In this document: positions 21,955-33,519 of the stretch, in pieces
Layout: the number at the start of each line of letters is the position of its first letter
Numbering within the stretch: the first letter of the stretch is position 1
Origin: Otatea glauca
Taxonomy: Eukaryota; Streptophyta; Magnoliopsida; Poales; Poaceae
Direction of reading: 5' to 3'
DNA: 64,000 bases
Assembly: GCA_036346275.1 (NCBI GenBank)
Contig: CM070711.1
Coordinates: 69,005,782 to 69,069,781 of the forward strand
Made by a program: the position numbers and the translations under genes
Notes under the pieces: model-generated
The model's database searches: none
The model's input: only the letters and a program-made list of their open reading frames with translations
Told to the model about the DNA's origin: nothing

Positions 21955-22400
21955 GTTTCAGATGTGCATGTGGCAATGAAATGACTCTGATTCCACAAGA
22001 AGGACGGATCATTCTTTTCACCTCTTTTGTGAAATTGGGTTTTTGCTCACTTGAGAGTGAGTTCCTAGCACATGTTCTAGACCACTTTGGGATAGAGCTC
22101 TTTCACCTCGAAAAAAATTAAATTTTGATCCTTTGTTCGTCTCTTTCGTCTTTTCTATCAATTTACCTGCAACAATAGAGGCACGGGAATTGTGGTAGCA
22201 TAAACTTCAAGCTTCAAGACCAAATGGCCAAAAAATATCCTATGCTTCCAATCAAAGATACATGGCATGACTATCAAAAGGTGTGGTTTTACTCCAATAT
22301 CCCTGGAAGTAGCCACATGAACTATACTGGAAATCCTCCTCCAAAATGGTCTTTACAGGACGTAAAGGATGAAAAGGCTTCCCTAAAGTTGACTATTGGA
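21955..22400 (+). pseudogene. Plant gypsy-type gag-region (Transposase_28-like) fragment
   Basis: In one frame this gives GRIILFTSFVKLGFCSLESEFLAHVLDHFGIELFHLEKN, then, after a stop and another interruption, GSINFKLQ, KYPMLPIKDTWHDYQKVWFYSNIP and PPKWSL (quoted in parts). The order, a GxxxxFxxFxxxGxxxPxxxFxxxxLxxFGxxLxxL block followed by a WxxxWFY block, is that of the plant 'putative gypsy type transposon' domain. The left part of the same frame continues across the solo LTR into about 17835-17856 (MHYG), showing that the 4.1-kb LTR split it. It is truncated on the right by the LTR starting at 22401. Confidence 0.6.
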
Positions 22401-24508
22401 TGTAACATCTCGAAAAATTCAAAAAAGATAAAATAAAATTTTAAAATGAATAAAATAAAAATTTGAGTTTGAAATATGATTTAGTTTTGAATTTTCACCT
22501 TTTCTGATTTTTTCTTGGATTTTAGTCTTTAAGAAAATCAATTTTCTTGATTTAAAAATCTGCTTTCTAAATAATAAAGACCAAAATCATACAAGAGAAA
22601 AAAATCCAAAGAAAATATAATTAAATCTAAAGATCACTCCAGAGCCTTCCCCAAAGAATTTCATAATCATTTGAAAACATTTAATATAGTTACAAAATCA
22701 AATTACAATATTAAATTGCCTCTTCTCAAGATGTGAAGGCTAAATCATATAAATATAAAATCATGAGAAAATCTACATAAATCTTTAACCATCTCGAGAG
22801 TAACCCATACAAATTTAAAAGCAATATGAACACATTTAAAGCATCAATTAAATCAAAAATAGTACATTGTGACTATGAATAGCACCATGTCAGAATTATT
22901 ATTATTTTTACAGACCTTATCTTGTCCTAAAAAATTTACCACGTTATATGCAGAACTATTTTAACTTACTGGAAAGTATTAAAAATAAATAATAAAATTT
23001 TATGAATTTATAAAATAAAAAACTGAAACTGAAATTAATCATCATAAAGCATGTCAGAATTTAATAAAAATTTCTAGAGCTGATAATCTTCTTAAAATTT
23101 TATGATAACCTATAAATATCCATGGGATCAACCAAAAAAATTGGAAAATAAAATAGACTCAATTTTTATCCTAAGAAAAAAAATTAAGAACAAAGAATGA
23201 TAAATTGTAACAGTCACATTGTCAAAATTTTTAAAAATTACACGAGTCAAGTCATGAGTTGGAATTTTTACAAAGGGGTAAAACTGTATCTAGATAATAT
23301 ATAAAAAGTTTAAAAAATGTTTGACTAGGAATAGCACTTCAATTAATTGATGAATCCTTATGTGTCCTTGAGAAAATTCCAGTGAGTTCACTTCTCCTTT
23401 CATCGACACCTAGGACCCACTCAAGCTTTGGCCCACTAGACAGCGACCCGTACTTCTCTACATTGCTCCCTTCCTTAGTTAAGAAAGCACTGCACCGCCT
23501 TGCCCATCTTCTGCCACAACAAGAATTCATCAGCCAGTTCGTTGTCACGGCAGGATCACGTCGAGTCGCGTCTGCTTGGCACTGACTTTGGACATACCGT
23601 GAACCCCAGCACCGCCTCTCTGTGCACCACTAACGCACCCTCTGTTCCTCAGTCAACTAATTGAACTCACTGCTTCACCCTTGCCCGATTGCGTCACAGC
23701 AACGCAAGTCTCAACCCGAGCTCACCAATGCCTTGTGAACTCGATCACATTTCAGCACTGCACTGCCCAGGCTATACCACATTTTGTCACGGCAAGCCAC
23801 CATACCCTGCCCCTGCTGTTTTTTTGCCATCCCTGCAACCCTCAAGCAACTGAAAGACCCGCACCACTGCATACGGCTCCGCCCGCCATTATCCTGCCCC
23901 GTTCACACCCTGTTGCCATCGGCCCTCTCCATTAATAAATACTGACCGGGAACCGCTCTGAGCTCTCCACACACCCCAAAACACCCCCTCCGAAACTCTC
24001 TCTACCTGAGTTCACCCAATTGCCGCCATTTCCATCGAAAACAAAAGCGCGAGCCAAAAACTCAATTGAGTGAATCGGTGAGTAACACAGCAATTCCACT
24101 GGCTTGGAGCTCCCTTGAGACTCCCTGAACCTTCCCACATCCTTGAATGCAGCTCCGGTAGCCCTTGAACCCACTGCCTCGGACGCCTTCTTCCTCCTGG
24201 CCAGCCACCGGTGGCAGACTGCCACTGCCGTTCTCCGCCACCGTTAATAGGTAAAATGTAATTCCCTCATCACACCAATGCTTTTCCCCAACTTATTTCA
24301 AGCTCAGCCATCACCATTTTCTTCCCTAGCCCACCATCACCGCCTCTACTGCGGGCGCACAGTGGAGCCCTATCCTCGGCCATCTCCAGGCCTTACCGAC
24401 GATTCCCCATGGTTGCTCTAGCTTCCCTCCAGCTCCCTAGTCCGCCGGCCAGCCATCTCTGGGCCCTCTCGCAGCCGGCAACCACCCCCAACTCACCCCT
24501 GTTTTTGG
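22401..24508 (+). mobile_element. Gypsy LTR fragment, 5' part
   Basis: Starts TGTAACATCTCG and is collinear with the 3' LTR at 58512-60212, sharing CTCAATTAATTG (23339 area), CCAGTGAGTTCACT-like and the ACGGCA-GTC-CGTC block. TTGGA (22396-22400) is the candidate target duplication. The right part is cut by the next LTR at 24509 and no remainder is found to the right. Confidence 0.75.
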
Positions 24509-27500
24509 TGTAACATCCCATAAAATTCAAAAATATGAAAAATGAAAAGTTTGAAATTTAAAAATGGAATTGAATAAAAATTTCAATTAGAATCAAGATT
24601 TTGATTTAAAACAATATCTTTTACCCCATTTTCTTGCATTTTAATCTTTAGAAAACAATAAGTTGCAATATTAAAACTTTTTCATCTAAAATAAAAAAAC
24701 TATGAAAATAAGTTTGAAAGGTGATCTTAATTTGAATTTGCATTTCTGGGTTTTCTTGAATTATTATAACTTCTTTTGGCGTTTTGCTTTAAAAAGAAAA
24801 GTCATATATATTGAAATGGTAAAAGTACAAAGATAAAAGTAAAATATCAAGAAAAATCTGAAAAAAATCTTATCAAAATATTAGAGCACTCCAAAATGCC
24901 CCAGAACCATAATCATGATGTTTGAGATAATCGGAATATAATAAAATCAAGATAAGATATGATAATCATGGGATAAGATATCTAATCTAGATATTGTCAG
25001 ATTTGTGTAGAATTTTCCAATGCTTATCTAAAGCTAATATTTTTACCATGAAGATATAAGATCATTATATACCTCTGGTAAAAATAAAAAAAAATTAGAA
25101 CCTACATTTAAACCCTTTTAAAAATTCAAAAACATAAAGCAATAAATCTGAAAATAACAATGTCAGAATTTTCAGAATTTAAATATCAAATATAAAAATC
25201 AGAAATTTTTAAAGAAGTTAAATAATTCCATTTAAAACTTTCAAGAAAATTTCCATAAAATATTGACTTAATTTTGATCCTTAATTAAATAAAAATCAGA
25301 ATATGCAAAAATGGATAACATGCATGGCTAGAATTTTATGAAAATTTATACAGTGTATTTTAAACTGATATTTTTATTGGATAGCAACATTTATCCTGCC
25401 GACCTTTTCAATTTTTTTTACAAAATGCTAAGTCGGTTTGGTAGATCTAGACAATAGATCAAGCCACGGCTGTCTAGAAGTTTGTGGAGAGGTTGTCTCT
25501 TTGTATGACTTGCAAATGGAGCGCACCTGGTAGCCAGCTACTACCCTTCTTCTTCCCCACGACACCAAGCGCCCAGTACAGCCAGCCAAGCCTTCTCCTC
25601 TGTTTTTGGTCAAATAAAGCTTGATTCCGATGTAACCAAGTACACCAACTCTCTCAAACTGACTTAGATGCGCTGTATACTGCCAAGAGAGGATGTCCCC
25701 ATCATCTCTGTGCCCTGTATCCTCCCAGCTAAGTCGCACGTCACCTCTGTCAGCCGAAGTCTCCAGCTCCAACTGCCATTTTCAAACCGAGTTCATACCA
25801 TGTTGTCCACCGACTCAAATGGCTATAAAAACCAATCAAGGCAGTGCCATAACCCATCTCTTACCTGAACCTTTCTCAATTGCGCCTGAGCTCACCCATA
25901 GTGCCACTTTGACTAAACATCAGCGAAAAGAGGGAAAAACCCAATTAGCTAGCCCCTGCAAACTATAGTCCAATTAGCCCAACCCGAAGCCTCTCCAGAG
26001 TGATTAGAGTTCACCTCTACCCTCAGTTGAAGCCTTTCTTTTCTGGTGAGCCGCCGCGCCGAAGCTTTCCCTTTCGCCGTCGCTGTGCACGGTGAGACCT
26101 CCATCCACTTACTCTCCTCCTTGAATAAGTGTTAAAACAGATACCTACTTGCCCTGTGATGCTCACCCATGTGATGTTCAAGCTCAGAAGCCCCTAAAAC
26201 CAGAGCTTTTCTCACCGGCCATGGCTGCCGTCGCCCCCCTCACGGTGGCTCGCCAACTGCGATCACCTCCGGCGATTGCAAGTCTACCCCTAGGTGCGCG
26301 CAAACGCGCTGATGCTCATAGCGCCACCAGTTCTCCGTTTTTGGCGCTTCTTCATCGCTGACAGTCGAGAAGATCGCGGGCCTCTATTTTGTCTCCGTGT
26401 CAAGCGGACCCCACTGGTCAGTGAATTGAACCGAGTCGGTTCACTGCCAAGCAGCCCCATTCTGTCAGCCTCTTGAGTTCGCACCGTGTCTCTGCCATAT
26501 GGGCCCGGCCCGTCATCGCCTCAGCCCAGGCCTAGTCCAAAAAGATAAAGCGTAACCTCAGTTCAAAGGCGTACTTTCTTGTTTTGGCAAATTTCTTTAT
26601 TATCAAAATTTATGTAAACCTAGAATGTTCATTTGCTTATATTTTGCACATTTCAAACCCAAATAAAGTGAAATGAATTTATATATTCATAAAAAATCAT
26701 TTCTATTCAGAATATGCAAAAATATTTTGAAAATGAACTCTGTTTAAATTTTAAATTTAATTTTAAAGAAAGGGATCTAAAATATGTCATATATGGAATT
26801 TTTACAAATAAGCTCCAATTTGAATGAAACTAATTTTCTAGAAACCTTAACTCCTCAGGAACCTAAATATGCAAAAGTACTTAGATTTTGACTTGATTGA
26901 CATCATTCTCTAAAGTAAGTTGTTTCCAATGTATTAATTATTCAAATATGAATATCTTTTGCAAAAATGATTCAGATAATGTCAAACCAGTTTCGATGTG
27001 TTTAAAAGTTGGTAAAATACCTAGATATTTAAAAACATTTAGAATTGAATCTAGTTTGAATTAAATTTGAAAATAAATTATTTTCCAATGCATAGAAATC
27101 CAAAATAGTTATAACTTGAACATATAAATTCAAATAATGATAAAACAAATTCTTGAGCTTCATTAGGACCATAATACCCCTGTTTATGCAAAAAATATCT
27201 CATGTTTATGCAGATTTGAACTAAGTACATATTATATCTTAATGTTCACTTATATGAAAAACATCTCGGATAAAAGCAAAATATCACATAACTAACTTTA
27301 AAGCACTCTTAAGGTCATCCCCTGCTAATGCTAGAAAAATAGTTACATAATCATGTAAAGTGCAGTCGCAAACCTAAAACGAAATCTGACTTCTTATAAC
27401 GTAAACTATAAGAATATATGCTATTTCAGCAGCAAATAAAACATCTCGTCTAAACACTAAAATTTATAAATTCAGCTTAGAAATACTCTCCAAAGTAAAT

Positions 27501-28510
27501 ACTATTTTATTCTTAAGAAATAATCTCATTTCAACTTGCTTTGTATCTTAATCCTGCTAGTGCAATAACCCTAAGTGTTAAGGTCGCTAAAGCCCTATAT
27601 ATGAATAGTTGAGCTTAAGAAACTTTTAGCTGAAGTATTTGTGTCGCAAGAATCCTTTTGTAACCATGTAATTGCAACCAATAGCTTAGTCTAGCAGATC
27701 TAACATATTCAAAACCGCTTCTCATGCGAAAGCATCTAGAGTATTATTCATTTATAGCATTCAACATAATGACTAATATCTTAATTCTATTAATCCAAAT
27801 AATTTTAGCATCTATAATTAAAAATTATAAACACAAGAATATATAATTTTAGTCTCTTGAATTTTTTAGGCAAGAATAGATAATCTATAAAACAAACCAT
27901 GCATCGTTCAACATAAAAACCGTTAACGATATGAATGTATATTTGACTATAATGCAAGAACGTGAAATCATGAAACCCTAACCTTAAATTATACTTGTTT
28001 TCTATAGTTTGTTTCTATTTGGTTTTCCATCTGATTTCTATTTGCTTTTATTTAAAACTTGTTATTTGTTGTGTTCTTCATTCGCGACGTGTAGAACCCG
28101 ACGCCATTGATTCTATCATCAACAACATCAATTACGACCATGACTTCATCGTAAACAACAATGAGCAAGGCAAGCACCCCCTTTGACCATGTTGATTCCA
28201 GTTTTACAAATGTTTTATTAAAAGTTTTATTGCATACATTATGTTCATTAAACTCTGCGATATTGTGGGTAATGGTAGTTATACCTGTAGACTCATAAAA
28301 CTTCCTTGATAAGTATGAATTTGTGAACCTTGATAACCCTAGAATAAGGTAGACAATACATAATGTCAACATGGGTGTTCTCACACTTAACAGTCTTTCT
28401 TAGCCATGCTTAATAAAGACTCAAGTTCTTTACAATTTAAAAATGTTGGATATGACTATTTAATGTTGCTGGTATTTTGGTTAAAAATGAAAATAAAACT
28501 ATGGTTTTGC
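24509..28510 (+). mobile_element. Gypsy LTR nested in the preceding LTR, 3' end lost
   Basis: Starts TGTAACATCCCATAAAATTC. It is collinear with 17862-21954: GC-rich promoter, TATAAAAA (25824-25831), the GGCGTACTTTC block near 26568, the CGACGTGTAGAACCCGACG box (28084-28102) and TTGATAACCCTAGAATAAG. The similarity stops at GGTTTTG near 28510, before the last third of the LTR. TTTGG (24504-24508) is the candidate left duplication. It is longer than the 17862 copy over the shared part because of extra AT-rich sequence at 26930-28000. Confidence 0.8.
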
Positions 28511-28564
28511 TGTGAGAAGGAATAATGCATCAAGTTTGAGCAAAAATCAAAATGATCTTGATCT
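28511..28564 (-). mobile_element. Short left part of a copia LTR split by the CACTA element
   Basis: GGAATAATGCATCAAGTTTGAG and CAAAATGATCTTGATCT align with the reverse complement of the SIRE-type LTR just upstream of TGCTCATGGGG. The LTR continues at 37669, after the CACTA element. Its own terminus is missing. Confidence 0.65.
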
Positions 28565-28584
28565 CACTACGCCAAAACCTGCAA

Positions 28585-28978
28585 TAGGTGACGGTCTATT
28601 TGTGGCGGTTTTTTTCGAACCGCCACAAAGATAATTATCAGTGGCGGTTCTATTTCAAAAATGGCGGGAAAAATATCAATGGCGGTTCTATCCTAGAACC
28701 GCCACTGATAATTAATTATCAGTGGCGGTTCAAGGATAGAACCGCCACTGATAACAAATACATTATCAGTGGCGGTTGGAGGCTAGAACCGTCACTGATA
28801 ACTAGGTTATTAGTGGCGGTGCTATCCTCCAACCGCCACTGATTCTATTGGATTATCTGTGACGGTTATATCCTCGAACCGCCACTGATAATTCATTATC
28901 GATGTGTTCTAGGATAGAACCGTCATAGATAATGTTATCGATGGCGGTTCTAGTTAAAAACCGCCACTAATAATATTG
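28585..28978. repeat. 5' subterminal palindrome array
   Basis: About eight units of GTGGCGGTTC-TATCCT-GAACCGCCAC, each a palindrome separated by TGATAAT-type linkers. In CACTA elements such motifs bind the element's own DNA-binding protein; here they may also fold into hairpins. Confidence 0.9.
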
Positions 28979-28980
28979 CC

Positions 28981-29913
28981 TATAAATAGGTGGTCGATGC
29001 GAGACCGGTCTTCTTCTTCCCGAGAGCAAACCAAAACTTCTAAATTTGATTTCGTTTTCTCCAATTCTTGTGCTTGTACTTCCTCTAGTTGTTCCTTGGT
29101 GAGTTATTTTTTCTCCTCTCTTGATTTGTGTTAATCTTGTTGCAATTTAATTTTTAAACCAAGTTTAATTAGGATTTATATGTAGATGAGATGAAAAGTT
29201 TAGATTTTGTTTATTTTTAGTTAGCTACCATTTTGTAGTTGATGAATTTATTTCCTAGCTAGGTTCATTAGATGATGTTGTGTTCCTTTTATAGATGATG
29301 AATTATGATTAAGCATATATTTAATATTAATTGCATTTTAAGTTAATTTGATACATGATGAATTTATTATCTAGCTCCTTTAGATGATAAGTAATTAGAT
29401 TGGTTTTTTAATTACTATTAATTGGGTTCTATTAGTGTACGGACATATACATCTTGCATATATATGAATTTATTATCTAGCTCTTTTAGATGATAAGTAA
29501 TTAGATTAGTTTTTTAATTACTATTAATTTAGTTCCATTAGTGTACGGACATATACATCTTGCATATAATAAATTTATTTAATTAAGATTATTGGGTATT
29601 AATATAAATGAAATTTTAGTTAATTTGGTAGGTGGGTGCTCATCATTTTTAGATGATGAATTTATTATCTGGCTTCTTTACAGGAAAAGTATTCAGATTA
29701 GTTTTTTAATTACTATTAATTTGGTTCCATTAGTGCAGACATATATTAAATTTATTTAATTAAGATTATTGGATATTAATATACATGAAATTTTAGCTAA
29801 TTTGGTAGGTGGATGCTCATCATTTTTAGATGATGAATTTATTATCTAGCTCATTTAGATGATAAGTAATTAGATTAGTTTTTAATCAATTTTTATATGT
29901 TAATTAATTTTAG
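28981..29913 (+). promoter_or_regulatory. TNP2 promoter, leader exon and first intron
   Basis: TATAAATA (28981-28988) lies just after the palindromes. A leader of about 90 nt with a CTTCTTCTTCCC start region follows. A donor CCTTG/GTGAGT at 29099 and an acceptor TTTTAG ending at 29913 place an 815-bp intron directly before the start codon at 29914. The intron contains three to four imperfect direct repeats built on TTTATTATCTAGCTC, GATGATAAGTAATTAGATTAG and TTAATTACTATTAATT (29340-29890). Confidence 0.65.
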
Positions 29914-31043
29914 ATGGACCGGAGATGGATGTACAATGCGAACCGTTACAGCCGAGATTACATCGATGGGGTATCTGCTTTTCTAAGAGCCGCTGAGGAG
30001 AACAAGTTGCACAAGAAGACGGAGTACATACATTGTCCATGCATTGATTGCAAGAATGAGAAAATGTTTTCAGAGAAAGAGCACATCCACTTGCACTTGA
30101 TTCGAAGTGGTTTTGTACTTGGCTATACACGTTGGACAAGTCACGGTGAAGAGGAAAACATACATGAAGGTGATAACGTATTGGATGATGGAGAAGGCAT
30201 TATGGCGGTGACATCGCTTATGGATCTGATGAGGATAGGTTGGACATTGATGACGATAATAATCTTGCTCAGATGTTGCGCGATGCAGAAGGGAACTACA
30301 CTAGTCAGAGAGAGTTTAATCAATTCAAGGGTTTGTTGGATGACTCGGACACACCTTTGTTCCCGGGTTGCAAGGAGGAATACACAAAGTTGCACACCGT
30401 GCTTTCACTTCTAAAATTGAAGGCAAGCAATGGTTGGTCCGATAAAAGTTTCACGGCGCTATTACAACTCTTAGCGGACATGCTTCCAGATGGAAACGTA
30501 TTGCCGATAACCACTTATTTAGCTAAGAAGGTTGTATGTCCATTGGGATTGGAAGTAGAAAGAATACATGCATGTCCAAACGATTGTATACTCTATCGCA
30601 AAGAGTATACAGACATGCATGTATGTCCGGTGTGCAAATCATCACGATACAAGCGTAAAGGCCATGACAGCGAGGGCACTGTGGTGAAGAAAGGGGCTCC
30701 CGCTAAAGTGGTGTGGTATTTACCGGTAATACCTAGGTTGAAGCGTTTATTTGGAAACATCGAACATGTCGGATACAGAGATGAACCATTCGTACTTGCG
30801 AAGCAAGTAGCACAAGTCTTCTATGTAATCGACCCGGCAGATAAGAAGCGCCATGTAGTTCTTCAGGGGAAAAGAAGGATCGTCGGAGTTGAGAATGTCA
30901 TGGATGAGGAAGAGTACAACCAGTTTGATGAGTTGCCTCCTTTCGTAGATGGCAACATCAGGCTCGAGGAAGAAACCACTCAGGAAGCTACCTATCATCG
31001 CGACGATCATGAAGAAGGGCAAATTGTGAAAGAAAATAATTAG
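29914..31043 (+). pseudogene. TNP2-like CACTA transposase, frameshifted and internally deleted
   Basis: The protein would cut and join the element's ends. The N-terminus (MDRRWMY, FLRAAEENK, CPCIDCKNEK, HLHLIRSGF, YTRWTSHGE) is the transposase-associated domain. A one-base shift near 30200 moves the reading to a second frame with LFPGCKEEYTKLHTVLSLL, WSDKSFTALLQLLADMLP, CPLGLEVERIHACPNDCIL, CPVCKSSRYK and VVWYLPVIPRLKRLF, the start of the TNP2 core. It then jumps near 30755 to DEPFVLAKQVAQVFYVIDP and HVVLQGKRR, text normal for the far C-terminal (DUF4216-type) region. The catalytic core in between is missing. Full TNP2 is commonly over 800 residues; about 375 codons remain. Confidence 0.9.
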
Positions 31044-31524
31044 CTATATATGAGTAATGGCAAAATATCGAGGCGGAGCTAGCTCCTGGGCAAATTATGA
31101 CCAGCCGCACAAGTCTTCCTCTATGTAATCAACCCTAATGATAACCACTCGTTGAAGATAATCTTGTGCGTGGTAGTTTAAAGTCTGTTTTCGTTTTGTT
31201 TCCTAGCTATGTGCTAGTTTTTTGGTCTTTGAGTCAGTTTGGACTTTGCTAGTTTTGGTGATTGTTTGATTATCGAAGAGTACTTGTTTGTTTTGCGGAT
31301 GACAAAATAGTGTTCTATCCGATTGAAAGTTTGGAAAGTTTGTTGAGTCCGTCAGTGAAAGGAGTCCGATTCTTTCCTCAGAACGCTTATGTATTTGCTT
31401 TACAAGTAATACACAAAATCGAAAACGCCGCAATTGCGCAAAGACCAAAAACTAGGTCTTCGAACTCAGTGCGCTATTCGACAATAGTCAGTATAAGATT
31501 GAAACAAATTTCAAGGAGGCACAT
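31044..31524 (+). other. CACTA sequence downstream of the TNP2 remnant
   Basis: Contains the presumed 3' UTR (T-rich, GTCTGTTTTCGTTTTGTTTCC). A second short patch, near 31100, repeats CACAAGTCTTCCTCTATGTAATCAACCC, a copy of the VAQVFYVIDP coding text at 30810-30835, so part of the 3' end of the gene is duplicated. No other gene is seen. Confidence 0.5.
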
Positions 31525-31795
31525 CGGTGGCGGTTCTTAAAAAGAACCGCCATCGATAACATTATCTGTGGCGGTTCGTATACGTAACCGCCACGAGATA
31601 TACGTTATCGATGGCGGTTACGTATACGAACCGTCACAGATAGTATATTTATCGTGGCGGTTCTTAAAAATAACCGCCATCGATAACATTATCTCGTGGC
31701 GGTTCGTATAAAGAACCACCACGAGATAATATGTTGATCGATGGCGGTTACGTATACGAACCGCCACGATAATGTTATCACTCCATCTATAAATA
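31525..31795 (+). repeat. Internal subterminal-type palindrome array with TATA box
   Basis: About six palindromic units of GTGGCGGTTCGTATACG-AACCGCCAC with ATCGATGG or ATCTCGTGG linkers. The central base pattern (GTATAC, TTAAAAA) differs from both terminal arrays. It is followed by TATAAATA (31788-31795) and a leader, the same array-TATA-gene order as at the element's 5' end. It looks like a second CACTA 5' end lacking its CACTA terminus. Confidence 0.85.
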
Positions 31796-32165
31796 ATAGA
31801 TCCACCGCTTGTACCCTTTACCCTTAAAACTCCCGCCTTCTCTCTTCTACCCTAAAACCCTTGAGCCCCGCCTCGCGCCGACGCCGTCCCTCCCTTCGCG
31901 CCGACGCGCCGCTTGACACCGTCCCCGCCGCCGCCCCGCCCCGCGCCGCTCCCGACGCTGCCCTCGACCGACGTCGCCCGACGCTGACCCTAACGACGCC
32001 GACCACCGACGCCGACGCCGGTCGCGCCGCTCGCGCTGCGCGCCATGCCGCGCGCTCGACGCCGCTTCGACTCGACGCCCGACGCAGCCCTAACGACGCC
32101 GACCACCGACGCCACGGTCGCCGCCCTCGCGCTCGCGCCCGACGCGACCCCGACTCGACCTTTTC
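31796..32165 (+). other. GC-rich leader or first exon after the internal promoter
   Basis: From 31860 the sequence becomes very GC-rich with repeated GACGCCGAC and CGCGCCG. It is open for 112 codons (31861-32199), but the protein is a low-complexity Arg/Ala/Asp run. It could be a transcribed leader like the one in the copia element at 8790-9545. I do not assign a product. Confidence 0.35.
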
Positions 32166-32729
32166 ACAAGAAGAATATTGTAAGAAACTACGTTCTTAGT
32201 TTGTTCAATGGACTTACATTATAAATGTTTTATAAGAAAATAGAGTTATATATATTGTGGAACAGAGGAGACATACACATAGAAATTCTTTTTCTTTTTT
32301 TTTGACTCTTAAATTATGAATATGCATTTGTGGTATATTGGAATCTAGCACAATTAACATCTGCCAATTGCAGGTGAAAGTATTTTTGGTTCCTTGTGCA
32401 CTCGTCAACATAATTACTCCGAACAGCTAAACCAAATAATTAATTTTTGATATGTCTGGCTAGCCAGTTGCATGTGAATTTGTTCTCTTTTCCCTCTCGT
32501 GAACCTATCAACGTCGTGATTCTGAGTAGCTAAACTTAACTATTAACGTTGGATGCGCGTGGCTAGCTTCGTGGCGTGATTCTTTTCTCCGATTCTGAGT
32601 CTGTACACGGAAGTTTTAATTATATGAATCTGATTAGGACTTTGGCATCTTTCTTATTTTCTCTCGATATATCAGATCGGGTTGTGTTAATTACAAGATT
32701 GAGACACTACTGCACTTTGAAGAAAATCA
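32166..32729. other. AT-rich CACTA interior, no gene seen
   Basis: No coding or repeat signature stands out. It may be intron between the GC-rich leader and the Transposase_24-like exons that begin near 33520. Confidence 0.4.
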
Positions 32730-33330
32730 CACTACTACATAATATCTCATCACAGATGGTTCAAAATCGTCATCTCAGACGATTTAGTGAACCATCATAG
32801 TTCAAGGCCAGAAAACACTATTTCATAGTTCAAGGCCAGAAGACCTTACCACAAATATGATAACAAAATATTTCATAGTTCAGGTAGCAATACATTAACA
32901 AAATATGATATATACCACAAATATCAATAAGTGTTAAGCTAGAAACCACATTATTTCGTAATTCAAGACAACAAAACCTTATAGTTTTTTCATGTCTTCC
33001 ATCATATGTGCCATAGCTTCTGCAATAGAGGCTTCTCGGTTCTCTCTGAAGTTTCATAACTCCAGTATAGTGCCGATTTGTTTGACACCAATAACCGATT
33101 GATCTTTAGTCATATCTCTCAATCCCTACAAATTAAAAGCGATCATGTTGTTGTGAGAAGGGCAAGAACTACATTGAATTCAAGACTAGAAACTTTCATA
33201 TTACCTCATACTCTAAGCTCTTCATTTTGTTCGAGCTAATTAAGTATCTTGCTCTTGCAAAATCATTTTCATCTTAGCAACACACAATATTACACACAAG
33301 AACAGTACATCTATACTTTGAAATTCCATG
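32730..33330. mobile_element. Fragment of a second CACTA inserted in the first
   Basis: Starts CACTACTACATAATATCTC with one pair of CAGATGGTTC/GAACCATC units, the same family as the 5539-7759 element. From 32795 to 33165 it matches 6330-6640 closely (CATAGTTCAAG, ACCTTACCACAAATATGATA, ATGTCTTCCATCATATG). The right terminus is not found; the match fades after about 33210. Confidence 0.75.
32979..33290 (-). pseudogene. Second copy of the XH-domain (IDN2/FDM-like) fragment
   Basis: The minus strand has the same 49-codon terminal exon (32979-33125), from GLRDMTKDQSVIGVKQIG to NFRENREASIAE (in parts), with the same stop. The conserved Trp codon of LELWNF has become TGA, so it is prematurely ended. 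The intron (33126-33204, donor GTAATATG, acceptor TTTGTAG) is kept and five bases longer. The exon upstream of it (33205-33290) differs from that of the first copy and I cannot place it. The two copies share an ancestor that already had the internal deletion. Confidence 0.7.
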
Positions 33331-33519
33331 AGATGATTCTGTAATAATTGACGAAAATTATGTTTCGGTTGAATCAGTAGTTATAATGGAGCCCAAACCG
33401 AGCCTATAGTGGAGGAGAGCCCGGCGGTACCTTACCCTCCACACAACCACCCAATGTGCCGAGGCCTCCACCGCTGTGCATGATGCTCTGTTGCAAGACG
33501 CCGAGGACGAGGGAAAACT

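Noticed and set aside
28585..28978. Regularly spaced repeats that might suggest a CRISPR-like array
   Set aside because: The units are palindromes with short, similar linkers, lie at a transposon end, and the DNA is eukaryotic.
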